Source: an uncultured Oscillibacter sp. (GTDB taxonomy: Bacteria; Bacillota; Clostridia; Oscillospirales; Oscillospiraceae). From it: DNA of 8,081 bases. A program made the position numbers and the translations under genes. The stretch's first letter is position 1, and the number at the start of each line of letters is the position of its first letter. The DNA lies in the NCBI GenBank assembly GCA_910586735.1, contig CAJUJW010000093.1:1-8081 (forward strand), in the 5' to 3' direction. The notes under the pieces were generated by a model. The model ran no database searches, was not told where the DNA came from, and saw only the letters and a program-made list of their open reading frames with translations. Shown here in pieces: positions 1 to 4,830 of the stretch.

Positions 1-307
1 CATGGGCGGCCGCCTGCGGCTCATCTGCCAGGATATCCACTGCGTCAAGCCCATCCTGCCCATGCCCAATCTGCCTGTTGCGCGGGTCATGTGGCAGGCG
101 GAACCCAGCCTGACCACCGGCGTGGAGTGCTGGATCACCGCCGGAGGAACTCACCACACGGTCCTCAGCTACGACGTGACGGCGGAACAGATGAAGGACT
201 GGGCCGCTATGCTGGATATCGAGTTTGTCCACATCACCAAGGACACCACGGTGGAGAGCCTGGAGCACGACCTGTTCCTCTCTGACCTGGCCTGGAAATT
301 GAAATAA
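1..307 (+). CDS. araA: L-arabinose isomerase, C-terminal end (partial)
   Basis: AraA interconverts L-arabinose and L-ribulose in the cytoplasm, the first step of bacterial arabinose use. Only the last 101 or so residues are visible; the frame is open at the window edge, so the first ATG (position 2) is internal and the real start lies upstream. The segment aligns by eye with the AraA C-terminus: a GGRLRL stretch, then NLPVARVMW, then TAGGTHHTVLSYD, corresponding to the AGGAHHT motif that supplies a metal-binding histidine in known AraA enzymes (visible residues 47-53). The usual Ala before HH is Thr here. The family is about 490-500 aa, so roughly 80 percent is missing. It precedes araD in the same direction, 132 bp away, consistent with an ara operon; araB is not in view. 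Identification is firm. Confidence 0.93.
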   Translation, partial: MGGRLRLICQDIHCVKPILPMPNLPVARVMWQAEPSLTTGVECWITAGGTHHTVLSYDVTAEQMKDWAAMLDIEFVHITKDTTVESLEHDLFLSDLAWKLK

Positions 308-332
308 CCCGCGATTTCAAATAACGCACACC

Positions 333-416
333 GTAGGGGCCGCCGCCCTCGGCGGCCCGCTTCCCCGTGACTGCCTGAGCCGCCGGGGACGGGCCGCCGA
401 GGGCGGCGGCCCCTAC
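333..416. repeat. REPIN-like inverted repeat between araA and araD
   Basis: An 84-bp element with two 27-bp arms (333-359 and 390-416) that are perfect inverted copies. Each arm is itself a hairpin: GTAG at 333-336, an 8-nt stem GGGCCGCC (337-344), a 6-nt loop (345-350) and the complementary stem GGCGGCCC (351-358). The right arm mirrors this and ends in CTAC (413-416). Inside the arms, TCCCCG (362-367) can also pair with CGGGGA (384-389), lengthening the large fold. No T-run follows, so it is not an ordinary intrinsic terminator. It ends 23 nt before the araD start codon and would be in the ara transcript if araA and araD are cotranscribed. A second element of the same geometry lies at 4702-4784. 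The relation to REP/REPIN elements is inference from architecture. Confidence 0.85.
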
Positions 417-439
417 AGGAGTATGTGAGGTAAGATATC

Positions 440-1138
440 ATGTTGGAAGAATTGAAAAAACAGGTCTGCGAGGCAAACCTGCTGCTGCCTAAATACGGCA
501 TGGTCACTTTCACCTGGGGCAACGTCTCCGGCATCGACCGGGAACAGGGCCTCATGGTTATCAAGCCCTCCGGCGTGGAATACGACGACATGAAGCCGGA
601 GGACATGGTGGTGGTGCGCCTGGAGACTGGAGAGCGGGTAGAGGGCCGCTACAAGCCCTCCAGTGACACGGACACCCACCTGGCGCTGTACAAGGCTTTC
701 CCGGCTCTGGGGGGCATCGTCCACACGCATAGCCGTTGGGCCACCTCCTTCGCCCAAGCGGGGAAAGGCGTCCCGGCCCAAGGAACCACCCAGGGGGATT
801 ACTTCTACGGCGAAATCCCCTGCACCCGGAAGATGACGCCGGAGGAAATCGCCGGAAGCTACGAGCTGGAGACGGGCAATGTCATCATCGAGACCTTCCG
901 GGAGCGGAAGATCGACCCGGCCCAGGTTCCGGCGGTGCTGGTCCACAGCCACGGCCCCTTCGCCTGGGGCACGGACCCCTTCAACGCGGTCCACAACGCC
1001 GTGGTGCTGGAGGAGTGCGCCTTTATGGATTTCCACGCCATGCAGCTGACCCCCGGCCTGGGGGCCATGCAGCAGGAGCTGCTGGATAAGCATTACCTCC
1101 GTAAACACGGCCCAGGGGCTTATTACGGCCAGGGCTGA
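440..1138 (+). CDS. araD: L-ribulose-5-phosphate 4-epimerase
   Basis: AraD converts L-ribulose 5-phosphate to D-xylulose 5-phosphate, the last step that passes arabinose carbon into the pentose phosphate pathway. The 232-aa product has the length of the E. coli enzyme (231 aa) and matches it throughout from memory: WGNVSGIDRE (residues 26-35), KPSSDTDTH (72-80), HTHSRW (95-100), GDYFYGEIPCTRKM (119-132), LVHSHGPFAWG (167-177) and a C-terminal KHYLRKHG...YYGQ. The class II aldolase zinc ligands H95, H97 and H171 are present, as are D76, D120 and Y229, known to matter in the E. coli epimerase. The start is supported by GTGAGG at 425-430, 9 nt upstream. It follows araA in the same direction; its neighbour downstream is convergent, so it is the last gene of the ara unit. 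Confidence 0.97.
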   Translation: MLEELKKQVCEANLLLPKYGMVTFTWGNVSGIDREQGLMVIKPSGVEYDDMKPEDMVVVRLETGERVEGRYKPSSDTDTHLALYKAFPALGGIVHTHSRWATSFAQAGKGVPAQGTTQGDYFYGEIPCTRKMTPEEIAGSYELETGNVIIETFRERKIDPAQVPAVLVHSHGPFAWGTDPFNAVHNAVVLEECAFMDFHAMQLTPGLGAMQQELLDKHYLRKHGPGAYYGQG

Positions 1139-1279
1139 CAGGTAGGCTAGTCTGCCATAGAAGGCGGTAGACCAGCCAGCCCCGCAATCGTCAAGTAAGC
1201 GGCAGCGAAAAGAGAAGGAAGTCGATTCGACAACCACCACCCCCCGCCCGCACCACGCCGCGGCCCGAATACATTCGTA

Positions 1280-1316
1280 AAAGACGGAGGCACGCCCAGC
1301 GCGTCCCTCCGTCTTT
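1280..1316. terminator. hairpin between convergent genes, possible bidirectional terminator
   Basis: AAAGACGGAGG (1280-1290) pairs perfectly with CCTCCGTCTTT (1306-1316). An inner stem ACGC (1292-1295) with GCGT (1301-1304) extends it, leaving a 5-nt loop. Read on the - strand the stem runs into TCTTTTACG, a short U-run; on the + strand into TCTTTCG. Both U-tracts are weak, but the symmetric A/T ends and the position between convergent genes fit a modest terminator for either strand. Confidence 0.5.
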
Positions 1317-1360
1317 CGTCCCCCCCGCAGGGGCCGTACTTCTTTTTCTCTCTTCCACCG

Positions 1361-1415
1361 TGCACCCCCCATTCTCTCTTTTCTTCTGGAAGAAAAAGAG
1401 AGAATGGGGGGTGCA
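1361..1415. repeat. long near-perfect inverted repeat (55 bp)
   Basis: The left arm starts TGCACCCCCCATTCTCTC (from 1361) and continues to 1386; the right arm (1389-1415) is its reverse complement except for one extra A/T base in the homopolymer part, with only about 2 nt between. The resulting stem is about 26 bp, far longer than a typical terminator, and neither side has a T-run. It lies 15 bp beyond the stop codon of the - strand pseudouridine synthase gene, so it would form at the 3' end of that transcript. It could act as an mRNA-stabilising or processing hairpin, or be a dispersed intergenic repeat; the sequence alone does not decide. Confidence 0.7.
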
Positions 1416-1430
1416 AAGGACCAGCCGTCT

Positions 1431-2402
1431 TCATGGCTGTATGGAACTGGAGAAGTATTTCTCCCGAAACGGCACCCCCTCCACCACAAATTCCCTTCCC
1501 CGGAGATAGTTCAAAACCCCCGCGTCAGTGGGCATCGTAAACGCCAGTTTATAGGCGTACAGCGCCTGCCGGGTTTCCCGGTACTTCCGGTTCACGGCGC
1601 CGTCGCCGTATTTCCCGTCCCCCAGCAGGGGACACCCAATCTCCGCCATGGAAACCCGGATCTGATGCGTCCGCCCTGTCAGCAGACGGCACTCCACCAG
1701 GGACAATTCCCCCCGTGTCTCCAGGGTCTTGTACAGCGTGGCGGCGCTCTTCCCGCCGGGGACCGGGCGGCGGTAAAAGGCCACCTGCTTTTTCGCCTCG
1801 TCCTTTAACAGGAAGCCCTCAATCTTCCCCTCAGCGGGCCGGGGCCGCCCCACGGTGACGCAGAGGTAGGACTTCTCCAGCTCGTGGGCCCGGATTTTCT
1901 CGTTGATAATCCGCAGGGTCTCGGCGTTTTTGGCGGCGATGACAATTCCCCCCGTGTTCCGGTCGATGCGGTTGCACAGCGCCGGGGCAAAGGCGTTCTC
2001 GTCCCTGGGGCTCCACTCCCGCTTCTGGTACAGGTACGCCTGGATGTGGTTGATGAGGGTATTCACCTTTTCCGTCTCGTCGGCGTGGACCACCAGGCCG
2101 GGCCGCTTGTCCACAAGGAGGAGGTTCTCGTCCTCGTAGACGACGCTCAGCCGGGGCTGGAAGATGGAGAGGAAGAGATTTTCCTCCCGGGGCTTGTCAA
2201 AGAACTCGTCGTTGATGTATAATTGAAGAACATCCCCCGCCTGGAGGCGGGCGTCCCGCTTGGAGCCCTTCCCATTGACCTTCACCCGCTTGAGGCGGAT
2301 GTACTTTTGCAGCAGGGCGGGGGGGAGAAGGGGCAGATTCTTGGCGACAAAGCGGTCCAGCCGCTGTCCGGCGTCGTTTTTTCCGATGGTGAGTTCCCGC
2401 AT
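1431..2402 (-). CDS. RluA-family (RluC/RluD-like) 23S rRNA pseudouridine synthase
   Basis: This enzyme family isomerises specific uridines in RNA, usually 23S rRNA, to pseudouridine. The 323-aa product has an N-terminal S4 RNA-binding domain (about residues 11-62, with QRLDRFVAKNLP and IRLKRVKVNGK), then the catalytic domain. The active-site motif is CNRIDRNTGGIVIAAKN (143-159), with the catalytic aspartate at D147; the family consensus HRLD reads NRID here. A later conserved motif, GRTHQIRVSMAEIGCPLLGDGKYG, sits at 243-266. Length is normal for the family. The start is well supported by AGGAGG (minus-strand copy at 2409-2414) 6 nt upstream of ATG, and a good promoter lies just beyond. Which uridine is modified cannot be read from the sequence, so I give no symbol. 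It is a single-gene unit. Confidence 0.93.
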   Translation of the reverse strand: MRELTIGKNDAGQRLDRFVAKNLPLLPPALLQKYIRLKRVKVNGKGSKRDARLQAGDVLQLYINDEFFDKPREENLFLSIFQPRLSVVYEDENLLLVDKRPGLVVHADETEKVNTLINHIQAYLYQKREWSPRDENAFAPALCNRIDRNTGGIVIAAKNAETLRIINEKIRAHELEKSYLCVTVGRPRPAEGKIEGFLLKDEAKKQVAFYRRPVPGGKSAATLYKTLETRGELSLVECRLLTGRTHQIRVSMAEIGCPLLGDGKYGDGAVNRKYRETRQALYAYKLAFTMPTDAGVLNYLRGREFVVEGVPFREKYFSSSIQP

Positions 2403-2429
2403 GGCGGACCTCCTGAGGGTGTTTTTTTC

Positions 2430-2458
2430 ATCATACCCGTTTCGGGGAAGAATGTAAA
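2430..2458 (-). promoter_or_regulatory. sigma-A type promoter for the pseudouridine synthase gene
   Basis: On the - strand, TTTACA (2458 to 2453) and TATGAT (2435 to 2430) are separated by exactly 17 nt. Each hexamer differs from consensus at one base. Initiation would fall near 2423, giving a leader of about 20 nt that includes the AGGAGG site. The promoter overlaps the leader and ribosome site of the divergent gene starting at 2473. Confidence 0.75.
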
Positions 2459-2472
2459 GGAGGAAAGCGGAG

Positions 2473-2565
2473 ATGGCGGCGGAGTTTTTCGGCGCGGCTT
2501 TCCCCTGGATTGCCCTGGGGCTGCTGGTTGGAATCGTCTGCGGGGTTTTCCGCGGAAGACGGTAA
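2473..2565 (+). CDS. 30-aa single-pass membrane miniprotein, unknown
   Basis: I do not recognise this gene. It encodes 30 residues: a short N-terminus (MAAEFFG), a hydrophobic run of about 16-18 residues (about 8-25, rich in Leu, Gly, Val and Ile), and a basic end RGRR. This fits one membrane segment with its C-terminus in the cytoplasm. The case for a real gene is its AAGGAGG site (2457-2463), 9 nt before ATG, and its position: the stop is followed at once by the ribosome site of the next gene, whose start is 15 nt downstream. It probably belongs with the 96-aa and 153-aa genes as one transcript. It is easily missed by gene finders because of its size. No + strand promoter is obvious in the 70 bp shared with the divergent gene. 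Confidence 0.6.
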   Translation: MAAEFFGAAFPWIALGLLVGIVCGVFRGRR

Positions 2566-2579
2566 GGAGGAGACGAGGG

Positions 2580-2870
2580 ATGTCAACGTTTTGGATTTTG
2601 CCGGCGCTGGTGCTGGCGGCCGCCGGGTGCGTGTGGCTGGCGGTCAGGGGAGGAAACGCCGTGAAGCGGATCGCGGGCATGCTGGCGGAGTTCATGATTC
2701 TGTGGTATTTAGGGGCGATGGCGAATTTCTTCCCCTTCATGGGGGATGACTTCGGCGTCCGGGCCGCCGGGTACACGGGCTTGCTGATCTGCCTGAACCT
2801 GGGGCTGTGCGCCGGGTGGATCGTGGAGGAGCTGCGCAAAACCGGGAGGGGGAAGGAGGACGCGCCATGA
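2580..2870 (+). CDS. 96-aa multi-pass membrane protein, unknown
   Basis: I do not recognise this gene. Three hydrophobic segments can be seen, at about residues 4-22, 33-52 and 64-82, so it is probably an integral membrane protein with three passes. A basic loop follows the first (RGGNAVKR, 23-30), a short acidic FMGDDFG turn (53-59) precedes the third, and the tail is charged (EELRKTGRGKED). The frame is open farther upstream, but ATG at 2580 is favoured because GGAGG (2566-2570) lies 9 nt before it and the preceding gene stops at 2565. Its TGA overlaps the next ATG in an ATGA junction (2867-2870), so translation of the two is likely coupled. No catalytic motif is visible. Confidence 0.72.
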   Translation: MSTFWILPALVLAAAGCVWLAVRGGNAVKRIAGMLAEFMILWYLGAMANFFPFMGDDFGVRAAGYTGLLICLNLGLCAGWIVEELRKTGRGKEDAP

Positions 2871-3328
2871 GGGAAGTAAACGCCGAGGCCCTGCTGTCCG
2901 CCATTCAGGACGGGAAGCCCTGGCTGAAGCGGTTCACCGGGAAAGCCTATGACCAGGCTTTTCAGGAGTACCGGGCCAGGTACGCCCCCCTGTTCCGGGA
3001 GGCCGCCCTGGCCGACGGGGCGGAGGGCATCGAGGCCCTGACGGAGGTACTGCTGGACGGCCTGGCGGAGGGCTGGAGGCGCCAGAAGCCCTGGAACCGC
3101 TCTCTGGTGCAGATGGAGGACAAGCAGATGATTGTCTGCTTCCTGGGCCCCATGCTGATGGAGGACCCGGTCTGCGCCCCGCTGGAGGAAAAGCTCCGGG
3201 AGGGCTGGGCGGCCCGGTGGCCCAAGGAGGCCTATCAGTCCGCCCCCAGGGAGAAAATCCGCAAGGGTTTCCGGCCCACCTTCATGGGAATCACCCTGCC
3301 CTTCGGGGGGCAGGAGGACGAGGAATAA
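2867..3328 (+). CDS. 153-aa soluble protein of unknown function
   Basis: I do not recognise this gene. The product is 153 aa, hydrophilic and probably mostly helical, with no signal peptide or membrane segment. Visible features are a basic/aromatic first part (KPWLKRFTGKAYDQAFQEY, 17-35), an Ala/Glu-rich middle, a possibly buried strand (QMIVCFLGPML, 87-97) and an acidic end (GGQEDEE). Two cysteines (91 and 103) do not form a metal motif. The start at 2867 is favoured by AGGAGG at 2854-2859, 7 nt upstream, and by the 4-bp overlap with the 96-aa gene; an upstream extension of the frame has no ribosome site. It ends 28 bp before the strong promoter at 3357, and no terminator lies between, so readthrough into the next operon is possible. 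Confidence 0.72.
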   Translation: MREVNAEALLSAIQDGKPWLKRFTGKAYDQAFQEYRARYAPLFREAALADGAEGIEALTEVLLDGLAEGWRRQKPWNRSLVQMEDKQMIVCFLGPMLMEDPVCAPLEEKLREGWAARWPKEAYQSAPREKIRKGFRPTFMGITLPFGGQEDEE

Positions 3329-3385
3329 AAAAGAAGGCAAAAAACGAAAAAATTGTTTGACATTGGCGGGACCATCCTTTATAAT
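3327..3385 (+). promoter_or_regulatory. consensus sigma-A promoter with A-tract UP-like element for the DUF177-rpmF operon
   Basis: TTGACA (3357-3362) and TATAAT (3380-3385) are both perfect consensus hexamers, 17 nt apart. Directly upstream are three runs of six A (3327-3332, 3339-3344 and 3347-3352), where an UP element would bind the alpha subunit of RNA polymerase. Initiation is expected near 3392, about 22 nt before the first start codon. A strong constitutive promoter fits a ribosomal protein operon. The UP role is inferred from position and base content. Confidence 0.88.
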
Positions 3386-3413
3386 ACGTAAGGTATCGTT
3401 GCGAGGTAACAGA

Positions 3414-3911
3414 ATGGTAATTGATGTAAGGCCCATACTGCATACCCCCGGAAAGCGGCTGGAGTTCCGGTTTGACCTGGACCTGTCCGATTTGGAGTTT
3501 GACGGCCGCAGGCCCGTCAGCCGCCCGGTAGCGGTGGCGGGGGAGGTCCGCAACACGGCGGATCTGCTGGAGCTGGAGCTGACGGCCCGGACCACGCTGG
3601 ACGCGGTCTGCGACCGGTGCGGCAAGGCGTTCCTCCAGGACAAGGAGATTGCTTACGGCTGCATGCTGGCGGAGGAGCTCCAGAACGGGGAAAGCGACGA
3701 GATCGTCCTGCTGGAGGACGGAAGGGCGGACGCGGGCGACTTGGCCCGGACGGCTTTCATCCTGGGCATGGACAGCAAAACACTGTGTTCGGAAGATTGC
3801 AAGGGACTGTGCCCCCGGTGCGGCGCGGATCTGAATCTCGGCCCCTGCTCCTGCGGGAGGGAGCCGGACCCCCGGCTGGCGGCCCTGGCAAGCCTTTTGG
3901 ATAAGAAATAA
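3414..3911 (+). CDS. DUF177 (YceD-family) protein, linked to 23S rRNA/50S biogenesis
   Basis: DUF177 proteins are encoded next to rpmF in most bacteria; E. coli YceD is linked to 23S rRNA accumulation, but the mechanism is unclear. The product is 165 aa. It shows the family's C-x2-C pair (CDRCG, C66 and C69) and a cysteine-rich end, CSEDCKGLCPRCGADL...PCSCG (C125, C129, C133, C136, C145 and C147), which is typical of Firmicute members and probably binds zinc. ATG at 3414 is chosen because GAGG (3403-3406) lies 7 nt upstream and because a longer start at 3357 would begin inside the -35 hexamer. It is the first gene of a two-gene operon with rpmF, 44 bp away. A weak GCGC-TCC-GCGC hairpin with five T follows the stop but is probably too weak to stop transcription. 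Confidence 0.92.
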   Translation: MVIDVRPILHTPGKRLEFRFDLDLSDLEFDGRRPVSRPVAVAGEVRNTADLLELELTARTTLDAVCDRCGKAFLQDKEIAYGCMLAEELQNGESDEIVLLEDGRADAGDLARTAFILGMDSKTLCSEDCKGLCPRCGADLNLGPCSCGREPDPRLAALASLLDKK

Positions 3912-3955
3912 CGAGAAGCGCTCCGCGCCTTTTTGTATGAGTAGGAGGTGTCATA

Positions 3956-4150
3956 ATGGCAGTACCCAAGGGTAAAGTATCCAAAGCGAGAAGGGACAAG
4001 CGGCGTAGCTCCCACTGGAAGCTGGCGGCCCCCAATCTGGTGGTGTGCCCCAAATGCGGTGCGATGCACCTGCCCCACAGAATGTGCCAGGAGTGCGGTA
4101 CTTACAACGGCCGGGAGATCAAGGTCGTGAAGTCCGTCGTCTCGAAGTAA
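3956..4150 (+). CDS. rpmF: 50S ribosomal protein L32
   Basis: L32 is a small protein of the large ribosomal subunit. The 64-aa product starts MAVPKGKVSKARRDKRRSSH, the typical basic L32 N-terminus, and carries a zinc-ribbon pattern CPKC...CQEC (C31, C34, C44 and C47), so it is the zinc-binding (C+) form. An AGGAGGT site (3943-3949) precedes the ATG by 6 nt. It shares the promoter at 3357 with the DUF177 gene, the classic yceD-rpmF arrangement. In many Firmicutes plsX and fatty acid genes follow; here a strong terminator ends the operon directly after rpmF. Confidence 0.98.
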   Translation: MAVPKGKVSKARRDKRRSSHWKLAAPNLVVCPKCGAMHLPHRMCQECGTYNGREIKVVKSVVSK

Positions 4151-4164
4151 GTTCTGTCGGATCA

Positions 4165-4195
4165 AGAGAGAGGAGCTGGGCTCCTCTCTTTTTTT
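4165..4195 (+). terminator. intrinsic terminator after rpmF
   Basis: AGAGAGGAG (4167-4175) pairs perfectly with CTCCTCTCT (4181-4189) around the loop CTGGG, followed by seven T (4189-4195). It begins about 15 nt past the rpmF stop. It stands only 24 bp before the next start codon, so expression of the next gene must come from readthrough or an unseen promoter. Confidence 0.92.
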
Positions 4196-4218
4196 GTAAG
4201 AGGAAAGGAGCGTGTCCC

Positions 4219-4686
4219 ATGCGTTCTGCAAAGCGCCCCAGGAGGCCGGTCCACCGCTACCGGTCCCTGCTGTTCCCCGGAATCGCCCTGCTGGCGGTGT
4301 TCCTGTTCTGGGCGGCCTTTGACCCTTCGGAACAGCCGAAGGGGGAGACAGAGCTGTTCGAGTACGGCGGCTTGAGGATTGAAATCTCCAACGTCCGGGA
4401 AGTCGGGCGGGACTTCAGCAACGACGGCGGCCCGGAACTCTGGGAGTACCCGGTCTACACGGTCTATCCCGGCGCAGCGGCCACGGTGCTGGAGGAGGAT
4501 ATGCTCCAGCAGCCCGGCGGCGCGCCGCTCCCGCGGTGGTTCTTCTACCTGGAGCCGGGAGACCGGCGGCTGGATGTCGCAGACGGTATGGAGCCGGTCG
4601 CGCTTACCCCGGAGGTGGTGGGAATGGTCAACGGAGACGGCGGTCCGTGGCTGGCGCGCTTTGAGATTTGGGAAGAGGACAATTGA
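4219..4686 (+). CDS. 155-aa membrane-anchored protein of unknown function
   Basis: I do not recognise this gene. The product has a very basic start (MRSAKRPRRPVHRYR), one hydrophobic segment at about residues 17-34 (LLFPGIALLAVFLFWAAF), then a domain of about 120 aa rich in Asp, Glu, Pro and Gly. By the positive-inside rule the N-terminus is cytoplasmic and the domain is outside; there is no lipobox cysteine, so it is an uncleaved anchor or a signal peptide without a clear cut site. The outer domain has alternating strand-like stretches (GGLRIEISNVREV 50-62, YPVYTVYPGAAATVL 77-91, PRWFFYLEPGDRRLDV 105-120), suggesting a small beta fold. The start at 4219 is favoured by AAAGGAG (4204-4210), 8 nt upstream. 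It sits between the rpmF terminator and a repeat with a T-run, so it is isolated. Confidence 0.7.
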   Translation: MRSAKRPRRPVHRYRSLLFPGIALLAVFLFWAAFDPSEQPKGETELFEYGGLRIEISNVREVGRDFSNDGGPELWEYPVYTVYPGAAATVLEEDMLQQPGGAPLPRWFFYLEPGDRRLDVADGMEPVALTPEVVGMVNGDGGPWLARFEIWEEDN

Positions 4687-4701
4687 ACCGGCAGAAGCGG
4701 A

Positions 4702-4791
4702 GTAGGGGCGGACCTGCGTGTCCGCCCTTCTCCCCAAGCCCCGGTACTTCCTATAGAAGGGCGGACACATAGGTCCGCCCCTACTTTTTTT
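4702..4791. repeat. REPIN-like inverted repeat followed by a T-run
   Basis: An 83-bp element (4702-4784) with arms 4702-4731 and 4755-4784 that are inverted copies except at two adjacent bases. Each arm is GTAG plus an 8-6-8 hairpin: stem GGGCGGAC (4706-4713), loop CTGCGT, stem GTCCGCCC (4720-4727); the right arm has loop ACATAG and ends in CTAC. The two arm differences fall in the 6-nt loops, so each small stem stays intact. The whole element is followed on the + strand by seven T (4785-4791), so it may serve as a terminator for the gene ending at 4686 and insulate the promoter at 4802. It has the same size and geometry as the element at 333-416 but different stem bases. Confidence 0.87.
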
Positions 4792-4801
4792 ATTTTCCCT
4801 C

Positions 4802-4830
4802 TTGACAAACGGCCCACAAGCGTCTATAGT
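4802..4830 (+). promoter_or_regulatory. sigma-A type promoter of the GntR-ABC operon
   Basis: TTGACA (4802-4807) and TATAGT (4825-4830) lie exactly 17 nt apart; the -35 is perfect and the -10 has one change. Initiation is expected near 4837. The leader of about 45 nt has two GTAC tetrads 5 nt apart (4846-4849 and 4855-4858) that might belong to an operator for the regulator encoded just downstream; YtrA-type regulators usually repress their own operon. The operator part is a guess. Confidence 0.82.

Larger units (their letters stand above)
1139..1430. other. convergent intergenic spacer without a gene
   Basis: This 292-bp gap separates the 3' ends of araD (+) and the pseudouridine synthase gene (-). 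I see no convincing ORF: frames that cross it lack ribosome sites and resemble no family. It contains two hairpins, described separately at 1280-1316 and 1361-1415, and a pyrimidine-rich run at 1339-1356. The likely role is transcription termination from both sides. Confidence 0.6.

Noticed and set aside
333..416. CRISPR array or attachment site
   Set aside because: There are only two inverted arms with no regularly spaced direct repeats and no integrase nearby; the REPIN-like plan explains it better.
413..1489. Long - strand open frame (358 codons) opposite araD
   Set aside because: It is antisense to the clear araD gene, has no ribosome site and reads as low-complexity His/Gly/Val-rich protein, typical of shadow frames in GC-rich DNA.
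2223..2579. Upstream extension of the 96-aa membrane protein gene
   Set aside because: It would lie antisense to the pseudouridine synthase and across the 30-aa gene, without a ribosome site; ATG at 2580 has a good one.
3357..3413. TTG at 3357 as start of the DUF177 gene
   Set aside because: It is part of the -35 hexamer, so it would not be transcribed from that promoter; the conserved protein starts at 3414.
2282..3643. Long - strand open frame (453 codons) opposite the three small genes and the DUF177 gene
   Set aside because: It overlaps several genes with good ribosome sites and runs into the pseudouridine synthase gene out of frame; it is Ser/Pro/Arg-rich and matches no family.
3914..3935. 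Short GCGC-TCC-GCGC hairpin plus five T between DUF177 and rpmF as a terminator
   Set aside because: Only four base pairs with a 3-nt loop; too weak, and rpmF needs to be transcribed through it. Partial attenuation cannot be excluded.
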